From contig DOID01000081.1 in the NCBI GenBank assembly GCA_003511465.1, positions 251 to 5,984 on the forward strand: a stretch of 5,734 nt of DNA, read 5' to 3'. The notes below the pieces were generated by a model that was not told the DNA's origin, made no database searches, and worked only from the letters and a program-made list of their open reading frames with translations. The DNA is from Bacillota bacterium (GTDB lineage: Bacteria > Bacillota > UBA4882 > UBA10575). This document shows, one piece after another, positions 1 to 4,864 of this stretch (position 1 is its first letter; the number at the start of each line of letters is the position of its first letter). Both the position numbers and the translations under genes were made by a program.

Positions 1-98
1 AATCAGAGGCGGATGAATCGACAGACTGTAATTCTCTAAAGCATTTGCTCACGGGTATGGCTGTCTTTCATGCGAGCGACGAGTATCGAATATCGAGA
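1..98. other. Non-coding stretch downstream of ackA
   Basis: No convincing gene, RNA or terminator is visible in these 98 bases. The only pattern is a short imperfect tandem repeat of the heptamer TATCGAA/TATCGAG at 84-97, just after the ackA stop codon. No GC-rich hairpin with a T-run follows ackA here, so its transcript may continue leftwards out of the window or end there. Confidence 0.5.
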
Positions 99-1304
99 TT
101 ATTTACTGATTAAGGCCATGGTGTCTCTGGCAATGACTAACTCTTCGTTCGTGGGAATCAATAAGATAGTTACTTTGGAATCAGCAAGGCTAAGCACTGT
201 TTCTTCACCCCGGAGCTGCTCATTCTTGGCGTAATCCATCTTTACTCCCATGAACTCAAGTTCCCGGCAGATATCAGCCCGGGTTTGCCAGTCATTCTCG
301 CCAATTCCGGCGGTAAACACTAACAAATCAAGACCTTTGAGCGCTACCGTATAGGAACCGATGTATTTAGTAATCCGGTAGATGAACAGTTCGTAAGCTT
401 CCTGCGCCCGTTCGTTACCGGCTAAACGTTCCCTTTGAATATCACGCATATCAGAATAACCGGTCATTCCTAAAAATCCGCTTTTTTTATTCAGATACGC
501 ATCGGTCTCTTCTGGATTGAGGTTTAGTTTATTCCCGATAAACGGCACAATCGCCGGATCAAGATCTCCAGATCGGGTACCCATCACTAAACCCTCCAAC
601 GGGGTTAAACCCATGGATGTATCCACAACTTTTCCGCCATTGATCGCCGCCAAACTGCTGCCATTGCCCAGATGGGCAGTGATCATCTTTAAGCTCTCCA
701 GCGGGCGTCCGAGCACTTTCGCTGCTTGTCCCGACACATAACGGTGGGAAGTCCCGTGGAAACCATAACGACGGACGCGGTGGTTTTTATAAAGGTCAGC
801 GGGAAGGGCATAAAGAAAAGCCTTTTTCGGCATGGTTTGGTGGAAAGCGGTATCAAAGACGGCAACCTGAGGAACACCAGGTACCAACTCCGCGCAAGCT
901 TTAATCCCCATAATATTCGCTGGCATGTGTAATGGTCCCAGCTCAATCAGTTCTTCCATTTTCTGCACATCGGCCGGCGTCACTAACACCGATTCTTTAA
1001 AGACTTCACCGCCGTGTAGCACCCGGTGACCAATACCGTCAATCTCGTTTAGATTGCGCAGAACACCCCATTTTTCATCAGCAAGAAGGTGTAAGACCAT
1101 GCGTAAAGCCTTCTGATGATCGGGAATTTCCTCCTCGGCTGCGTATTTCCCATTATCCTGGTTCTGGTGGGTGATCTTACCCAGCCCACCCGGTATACCG
1201 ATCCTTTCCACCAGACCGTAAGCTAAAACCTGTGCTTTTTCGGCGGAAAACAGTTTGTACTTCAGCGAAGAACTGCCACTATTGAGCACTAAAATATTCA
1301 TCAT
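99..1304 (-). CDS. ackA: Acetate kinase
   Basis: Cytoplasmic acetate kinase, which interconverts acetyl phosphate + ADP and acetate + ATP, the substrate-level phosphorylation step of acetate fermentation. With the chosen start the protein is 401 residues, normal for the family (about 400). Visible motifs: N-terminal MNILVLNSGSSSLKY (phosphate-binding beginning of the ASKHA fold, Asn8), GHRVLHGGE near 92-100 (substrate Arg94), FDTAFH (Asp151), YGFHGTSH (His183), GNGSS at 213-217, GTRSGDLDP (Arg244), TAGIGEN at 331-337 and TNEE (Glu387). These match the catalytic residues Asn7, Arg91, Asp148, His180, Arg241 and Glu384 known from the Methanosarcina enzyme. Start: AAAGGAG at 1312-1318 lies 7 nt before ATG 1304 and 10 nt before ATG 1301; either could be used. 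The longer in-frame extension to 1382 lacks family similarity. No pta is adjacent; the upstream neighbour is a chemoreceptor 186 nt away. Identity is certain; only the exact Met is open. Confidence 0.97.
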   Translation of the reverse strand: MMNILVLNSGSSSLKYKLFSAEKAQVLAYGLVERIGIPGGLGKITHQNQDNGKYAAEEEIPDHQKALRMVLHLLADEKWGVLRNLNEIDGIGHRVLHGGEVFKESVLVTPADVQKMEELIELGPLHMPANIMGIKACAELVPGVPQVAVFDTAFHQTMPKKAFLYALPADLYKNHRVRRYGFHGTSHRYVSGQAAKVLGRPLESLKMITAHLGNGSSLAAINGGKVVDTSMGLTPLEGLVMGTRSGDLDPAIVPFIGNKLNLNPEETDAYLNKKSGFLGMTGYSDMRDIQRERLAGNERAQEAYELFIYRITKYIGSYTVALKGLDLLVFTAGIGENDWQTRADICRELEFMGVKMDYAKNEQLRGEETVLSLADSKVTILLIPTNEELVIARDTMALISK

Positions 1305-1311
1305 GCATAAA

Positions 1312-1318
1312 CTCCTTT
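1312..1318 (-). promoter_or_regulatory. Ribosome binding site of ackA
   Basis: The minus strand reads AAAGGAG here, close to the anti-Shine-Dalgarno complement. It sits 7 nt before ATG 1304 and 10 nt before ATG 1301. This rules out the longer reading frame start at 1382 and supports the short N-terminus that begins like other acetate kinases. Confidence 0.85.
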
Positions 1319-1443
1319 CAATGTTCAAATTTACGTTTCTTGTCTTTACTATTACTGCGTATGCATGGAATCTCAACTTCAATCCCTATATTTCCAACCA
1401 TCCCCTTTACGGAAACCGATTTGGTATTGGGTAAGCATAAGAG

Positions 1444-1465
1444 GAAGCCAGTATAGACTGGCTTC
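1444..1465 (-). terminator. Hairpin after the chemoreceptor gene, probable terminator
   Basis: A perfect 9-bp inverted repeat, GAAGCCAGT and ACTGGCTTC around a 4-nt loop, lies 25 nt downstream of the chemoreceptor stop codon. A further outer pair, TAAGC/GCTTA (1432-1436 with 1468-1472), could extend the stem across an asymmetric internal loop. On the minus strand the tail is only CTCTTATGCTT, a poor T-run. On the plus strand seven T's (1478-1484) follow, so the element is a better terminator in the plus direction or may work both ways. No plus-strand gene is visible that would need it. Confidence 0.55.
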
Positions 1466-1490
1466 TCGCTTAAGGTCTTTTTTTAACTTA

Positions 1491-2960
1491 CTATGCCCCT
1501 TCTTCAGTTGCTTGATCCTTTACCATCGTATTAATTTTAAAGACTTCACACTGGTGACAGGTGGCACGTTTCTCAATCACCGACCCGCTGGGAATTCCAC
1601 ACTGCGTTAAGGTTTCCGGAATCAGCCAGCATTTTTCCTCCTTAGACTGATAAGCCGGGCAATCAACCCAGTTGCAATCGGTGACCCGCCAGCAACGTTG
1701 GAAATTAGAACTAACCTTAAACCGCCCCACCATGGAAGTTAAATGCTCGGCCATTTCCACTAGAGCGCTGGATGAGGTGGCCAGTTGCTCCATGACGGTC
1801 CTTTGTTGTTCGGTGGCGGCTGCCACTTGCTGGGCGGCACCTACATTCCGTTGGGCAATTTCTTCCACGCCCGTCATCGTGCCGGTCATCTCTTCACTGC
1901 TAGCCGCCTGCTCCTGAGAAGCTGCAGCGATCTCTTGAATCGTCTGGACGGTCTCGGTTACGGCGTCTACGATCGCAGTAAAGGCTTCACTGGCCTGATT
2001 GGCTAAAGCTGCGCCTTCATCAACTACAACCGTTCCTGATTCCATTGCTGCCACGGCAACCTGGGTTTCTTTCTGAATTTCAACGATCATCTCCACAATC
2101 TGACCGGTCGATTCAGTGGTCTGTTCGGCCAAAGCACGAACTTCATCAGCAACCACGGAGAAACCTCGTCCGTGTTCACCAGCCCGCGCGGCCTCAATCG
2201 CCGCATTCAAGGCCAACAGGTTAGTTTGACGAGAAATCCCCCTGATCACATCGGTAATCTTCCCGATTTGCTGGGAGCGGTGTCCTAACCGCCGGACCGT
2301 ATCAGCCGAAGTATCCACGGTATCTTTAACCTGAAGAATTTTTTCCCGAACGGTCTGAATGATCTCTCCACCGGCTTTCGCCCGATCCGACGCTCTACTA
2401 GAGAAAGAAGCGGCCTTTTGCGATTCCGCCGCCACTTCCTGGGAGGTTGACGCCATCTGTTGGGCAGCTAAAGAAGATTGTTTAACATTGTGCGACTGTT
2501 CCTCCGTCCCCTTAGCAATCACATCAATTGAATTTGTTACTTCCTGTGACGAAAGATTAGCTTCCTCTGCCATTGAGGACATATCGTGGGCCGCTGACAC
2601 CAATTTTTCCGCTGCTTCCAGGTTTTCCTGGAGGATGCGGCGTAAATTCTGGAGCATCCTGTTGATATTCTGGCCAAGAATGGTAAATTCATCACCGGTG
2701 TTGATCTCAATTTCATTACTAAGGTTATTCTCAGCCGCTTCTTCCGCAACTTTATTGATGAGATAGATCGGTTTTAAAAGTCCCTTGTCAAAAAATTTTT
2801 CGATTAATTTTAAGTATGTTCCAATTAAAAAGAGATTCAAGACAATTTTTAAAAATAAATTCATTGATGTACCCCAAAGTAAATTACACAGGACCATCAA
2901 AACAATTAAAGAAAAGCCAGCCCTAATTAAAAGACGTTTCTTTATACTGGTAAATTTCAA
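1491..2960 (-). CDS. Methyl-accepting chemotaxis protein with C-terminal cysteine (two-CW-like) module
   Basis: A 489-residue chemoreceptor; family knowledge says it signals through CheW and CheA to the flagellar motor. Order of parts: positive N-terminus; two hydrophobic helices at about 11-30 and 34-50 with only a few residues between; HAMP-like linker about 51-110; then the long coiled-coil signalling domain. The hallmark hairpin tip lies at about 241-285 (QTNLLALNAAIEAARAGE, then GRGFSVVADEVRALAEQ). Gln/Glu-rich stretches such as SQEQAASSEEM resemble methylation helices. There is no room for a periplasmic ligand domain. The last 70 residues hold seven cysteines: C423-W, C429, C434, C444-W, C454, C468 and C471 (the last pair CHQC), resembling a 'two-CW' module. 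That suggests cytoplasmic metal or redox sensing; this is inference. The start is TTG at 2960, chosen because AGGAGG at 2969-2974 lies 8 nt upstream and no in-frame ATG fits. The N-terminal coding part is strikingly AT-rich (2821-2880 about 25% GC). It lies alone between secG and ackA; the ligand is unknown. Confidence 0.95.
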   Translation of the reverse strand: MKFTSIKKRLLIRAGFSLIVLMVLCNLLWGTSMNLFLKIVLNLFLIGTYLKLIEKFFDKGLLKPIYLINKVAEEAAENNLSNEIEINTGDEFTILGQNINRMLQNLRRILQENLEAAEKLVSAAHDMSSMAEEANLSSQEVTNSIDVIAKGTEEQSHNVKQSSLAAQQMASTSQEVAAESQKAASFSSRASDRAKAGGEIIQTVREKILQVKDTVDTSADTVRRLGHRSQQIGKITDVIRGISRQTNLLALNAAIEAARAGEHGRGFSVVADEVRALAEQTTESTGQIVEMIVEIQKETQVAVAAMESGTVVVDEGAALANQASEAFTAIVDAVTETVQTIQEIAAASQEQAASSEEMTGTMTGVEEIAQRNVGAAQQVAAATEQQRTVMEQLATSSSALVEMAEHLTSMVGRFKVSSNFQRCWRVTDCNWVDCPAYQSKEEKCWLIPETLTQCGIPSGSVIEKRATCHQCEVFKINTMVKDQATEEGA

Positions 2961-3094
2961 AGGAAAACCCTCCTCAAACCATAATACCGCTCAAATAATA
3001 TTTTATTCTACAAATAGCTGCGTAATCCTGCCTAAATCACTACTCATTTTATATTTCGGTAGAACAAAACGTTTTCTGAAGAGAAGAATCGAGG
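2961..3094 (-). other. Leader region of the chemoreceptor gene
   Basis: This AT-rich gap lies between the secG terminator and the chemoreceptor and should contain the receptor's promoter. The ribosome binding site AGGAGG (2969-2974) is clear, 8 nt before the TTG start. The promoter is not. A TAGAAT box (3005-3010) resembles a sigma-A -10, but the hexamer 17 nt upstream is AGGCAG, far from TTGACA. TAAA-N15-GGCAGGAT (3025-3051) has the spacing of a motility sigma-D/sigma-28 promoter but matches only 4 of 8 positions of its -10. A 10-bp palindrome AAAACGTTTT lies at 3066-3075. No known riboswitch is recognised. Confidence 0.4.
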
Positions 3095-3121
3095 AAATAA
3101 AAAAACTCCCGTCCGGGAGTT
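3095..3121 (-). terminator. Intrinsic terminator of secG
   Basis: On the minus strand a 7-bp stem AACTCCC/GGGAGTT closes a GGAC loop (the inner C-G pair could extend it to 8 bp). The T-run directly follows: seven T's, an A, then TTT. This is a textbook rho-independent terminator. The secG stop codon TAA (3120-3122) overlaps the first two bases of the stem, so there is essentially no 3' untranslated spacer. Confidence 0.9.
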
Positions 3122-3335
3122 AAACTAGATTGGCCAAGATCGCTAAAAGGAAAAAAGCCACTCCTAACCCCGCCGTCACTTTGGTTAAGAGTACCTCTAA
3201 CCCTTTGTTTTTCCCAAATAAACGGGACGAACCTCCACCAAGCGAACCTAAACCTTCACTTTTGCTCGGTAAAATCGTCACCAACACAATCAAAGCCAAG
3301 GAGACGATTAACAATAAAACTGAAACAAAATTCAC
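3120..3335 (-). CDS. secG: Protein translocase subunit SecG
   Basis: A 71-residue membrane protein, the usual size for SecG, the small non-essential-type subunit that assists SecYEG and SecA in preprotein export. It shows the family pattern. A first membrane helix covers about residues 3-23. The cytoplasmic loop is Gly/Ser-rich (GLGSLGGGSSRLFGKNKG, about 28-45), and a second helix covers about 50-70, ending right at the C-terminus. The start is GTG at 3335, supported by the G-rich Shine-Dalgarno GGGGGTGA (3340-3347), with 7 nt from its GGGGG to the GTG, and by correct placement of the first helix. It follows eno, as in many Bacillota, but has its own promoter (3369-3397) and its own terminator, so it can be transcribed alone. 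The rnr and smpB genes that often come next are absent here. Identification rests on size, topology, loop motif and neighbourhood. Confidence 0.95.
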   Translation of the reverse strand: MNFVSVLLLIVSLALIVLVTILPSKSEGLGSLGGGSSRLFGKNKGLEVLLTKVTAGLGVAFFLLAILANLV

Positions 3336-3368
3336 TTCTTCACCCCCGCTGGGTTGATTTTCTACTTC

Positions 3369-3397
3369 ATTGTACCAAACTTAGCCCGAATTAACAA
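3369..3397 (-). promoter_or_regulatory. Sigma-A type promoter of secG
   Basis: The minus strand has a -35 box TTGTTA (3392-3397) and a -10 box TACAAT (3369-3374) separated by exactly 17 nt. A TG one base upstream of the -10 box makes it an extended -10. The match to TTGACA/TATAAT is 4 of 6 and 5 of 6. The predicted start lies about 7 nt downstream, near 3361-3363, giving a leader of roughly 26-28 nt before the GTG start of secG. Confidence 0.7.
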
Positions 3398-3433
3398 GTG
3401 CCAAAGCAATTTCGGTTCAATATATAGTGTTTG

Positions 3434-3464
3434 GCGCAAGAAGCCCTAATTGGGCTTCTTGCGC
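3434..3464 (-). repeat. Perfect 13-bp inverted repeat (hairpin) between eno and secG
   Basis: The arms GCGCAAGAAGCCC and GGGCTTCTTGCGC are perfectly complementary around a 5-nt loop (AATTA on the minus strand). The hairpin begins 41 nt after the eno stop codon. Neither strand has a T-run behind it: the minus-strand continuation is CAAACACTATATATTG. It is therefore not a standard intrinsic terminator, although such a strong stem may still stop or slow RNA polymerase or protect the 3' end of the gpmI-eno message from nucleases. Confidence 0.8.
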
Positions 3465-3470
3465 AAGGAT

Positions 3471-3505
3471 CGGAGGCCGCCTAACTAGGTAGTCGCTGGC
3501 TTCCG
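3471..3505 (-). repeat. Imperfect hairpin flush with the eno stop codon
   Basis: CGGAAGCC immediately after the eno stop codon can pair with GGCCTCCG at the other end of this segment: seven of eight pairs, with one A/C mismatch on the minus strand. Inside the loop a small CCTA/TAGG pair is possible. It is 6 nt from the strong 13-bp hairpin, so the eno 3' end could fold into two stems in series. The support is only the complementarity of the arms. Confidence 0.4.
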
Positions 3506-4813
3506 TTATTTCTTTAAGTTGTAGAACGCTTGAAGCCCACGGTAGACTGCCATGTCACCTAAAAGATCTTCGATCCGGAGCAACTGATTGTACTTCGCCA
3601 CCCGGTCGGTCCGCGAAGGAGCCCCGGTTTTAATCTGTCCAGCATTGGTCGCCACCGCAATATCAGCAATGGTGGTATCTTCCGTTTCACCGGAGCGGTG
3701 AGAAACAACTGCGGTATACCCGGCCTTTTTCGCCATCTCAATCGCATCCATGGTCTCGGTCAAAGTCCCAATCTGGTTAACTTTAATCAGGATTGAGTTG
3801 GCAACGCCTAGGTCGATTCCTTTCGCCAAACGCTCTGTATTGGTGACAAAAAGGTCATCGCCGACCAGTTGTACCTTGTCTTTCAACTTTTCGGTGACAA
3901 GTGCCCAACCTTCCCAATCTTCCTCGGCCATCCCGTCTTCAATCGAGATAATGGGGTAGTTATTGACTAAACCGATCCAGAAGTCCACCATCTCAGCGGG
4001 AGTCTTCATCATGTCGGATTTCCAGAAGTAGTATTTGCCTTCTTCCCCTTTTTCCTTCGCGGCTTCCCAGAGCTCCGTGGCAGCCGGATCCATCGCGAAC
4101 ATCATATCCCGGCCTGGGGTTAAACCGGCTTTCGTAATTGCTTCCATCATCACATCCAAGGCTTCCTGGTTACTCTTGAGATTCGGTGCGTAGCCGCCTT
4201 CATCCCCAACAGAAGTGGCATAACCCTTTGCCGCCAGCACTTTCTTCAAGGCGTGGAAGACCTCAGCACCCCACCGTAAAGCCTCGGAGAAAGAACCGGC
4301 CCCCACCGGCATCACCATAAATTCTTGGAGATCAACACTATTGTCGGCATGTCGACCACCATTGAGAATGTTCATCATCGGGACTGGAAGTTCTTTGGCA
4401 TTCACCCCGCCTAGATAACGGAAGAGGGGGATTTCCAGGGCATTAGCAGCCGCTTTCGCGGTTGCCAGCGACACCCCTAACATTGCGTTGGCACCCAGTT
4501 TCCCTTTGTTCGACGTCCCGTCCAAATCGATCATCAACCGGTCAATCTCAATTTGTTCCAAAGCATCCATACCGATTACTTCGCCGGCAATCTCTTCATT
4601 AACATTGTCCACTGCATTTAAGACACCTTTTCCTAAGTAACGGCTTTTATCCCCATCCCTGAGTTCGACCGCTTCGAAAGCGCCGGTAGAAGCTCCAGAT
4701 GGCACAGCGGCTCTCCCCACCGCACCTCCGGCTAGGGCTACTTCCACTTCTACCGTGGGATTACCCCGTGAATCCAAAATTTCTCGTGCATGAAGATCAA
4801 TGATTGAAGTCAT
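3506..4813 (-). CDS. eno: Enolase (phosphopyruvate hydratase)
   Basis: Cytoplasmic glycolytic enzyme that dehydrates 2-phosphoglycerate to phosphoenolpyruvate. At 435 residues it is full length. Every family signature is present: SGASTGAFEA near 39-48 (the mobile catalytic loop), NGGRHADN (His155), DLQEF (Glu164), GDEGGYAP (catalytic Glu205) and MDPAATELW (Mg ligand Asp242). Further on come SIEDGMAEEDWEGW (Mg ligand Glu292), VGDDLFVTN (Mg ligand Asp319), ILIKVNQIGT (catalytic base Lys344), SHRSGETED (His372, Arg373, Ser374) and IKTGAPSRTDR (Lys395). The ATG at 4813 is preceded by the near-perfect Shine-Dalgarno AAAGGAGG (4823-4830) at 9 nt. It follows gpmI by 51 nt without a visible terminator, so the two are probably co-transcribed. 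Relative to the more common ALDxAASEF the segment DPAATELWEAAKEKGEEG carries a small expansion with a charged insert, a minor variation. No defect is seen. Confidence 0.98.
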   Translation of the reverse strand: MTSIIDLHAREILDSRGNPTVEVEVALAGGAVGRAAVPSGASTGAFEAVELRDGDKSRYLGKGVLNAVDNVNEEIAGEVIGMDALEQIEIDRLMIDLDGTSNKGKLGANAMLGVSLATAKAAANALEIPLFRYLGGVNAKELPVPMMNILNGGRHADNSVDLQEFMVMPVGAGSFSEALRWGAEVFHALKKVLAAKGYATSVGDEGGYAPNLKSNQEALDVMMEAITKAGLTPGRDMMFAMDPAATELWEAAKEKGEEGKYYFWKSDMMKTPAEMVDFWIGLVNNYPIISIEDGMAEEDWEGWALVTEKLKDKVQLVGDDLFVTNTERLAKGIDLGVANSILIKVNQIGTLTETMDAIEMAKKAGYTAVVSHRSGETEDTTIADIAVATNAGQIKTGAPSRTDRVAKYNQLLRIEDLLGDMAVYRGLQAFYNLKK

Positions 4814-4822
4814 TTTTTATTT

Positions 4823-4830
4823 CCTCCTTT
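4823..4830 (-). promoter_or_regulatory. Ribosome binding site of eno
   Basis: The minus strand reads AAAGGAGG, almost the full anti-Shine-Dalgarno complement, 9 nt before the ATG of enolase. Its strength fits the high expression expected of a glycolytic enzyme. The short gap to gpmI (4814-4864) contains this site and AT-rich sequence but no convincing promoter or terminator. Confidence 0.85.
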
Positions 4831-4864
4831 ATTAATCTACGTATATTATTACCTAAAGAAAGGC

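Noticed and set aside
36..71. An 11-codon minus-strand open frame beginning ATGAAAGAC
   Set aside because: It is too short, has no Shine-Dalgarno worth the name and resembles nothing known.
1305..1382. N-terminal extension of acetate kinase up to 1382
   Set aside because: The extra residues do not resemble acetate kinases, which begin at MxILVLNxGSSS, and a good Shine-Dalgarno sits at 1312-1318 just before the internal ATGs.
3061..3077. A CcpA cre-like palindrome around AAAACGTTTT
   Set aside because: It fits the central CG and A/T positions of cre, but on the better strand (plus) it lacks the TG at the left end. AT-rich gaps give such palindromes by chance.
2785..3123. A 112-residue plus-strand open frame covering the chemoreceptor start and leader
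   Set aside because: It lies antisense to the receptor's membrane helices. Its Lys/Phe/Ile-rich composition is what AT-rich DNA yields, and it runs through the receptor leader and the secG terminator. No ribosome binding site or family resemblance is seen.
4814..4864. A separate promoter for eno in the gap after gpmI
   Set aside because: TA-rich stretches resemble -10 boxes but none has a -35 at a usable distance. The short gap without a terminator fits one operon better.
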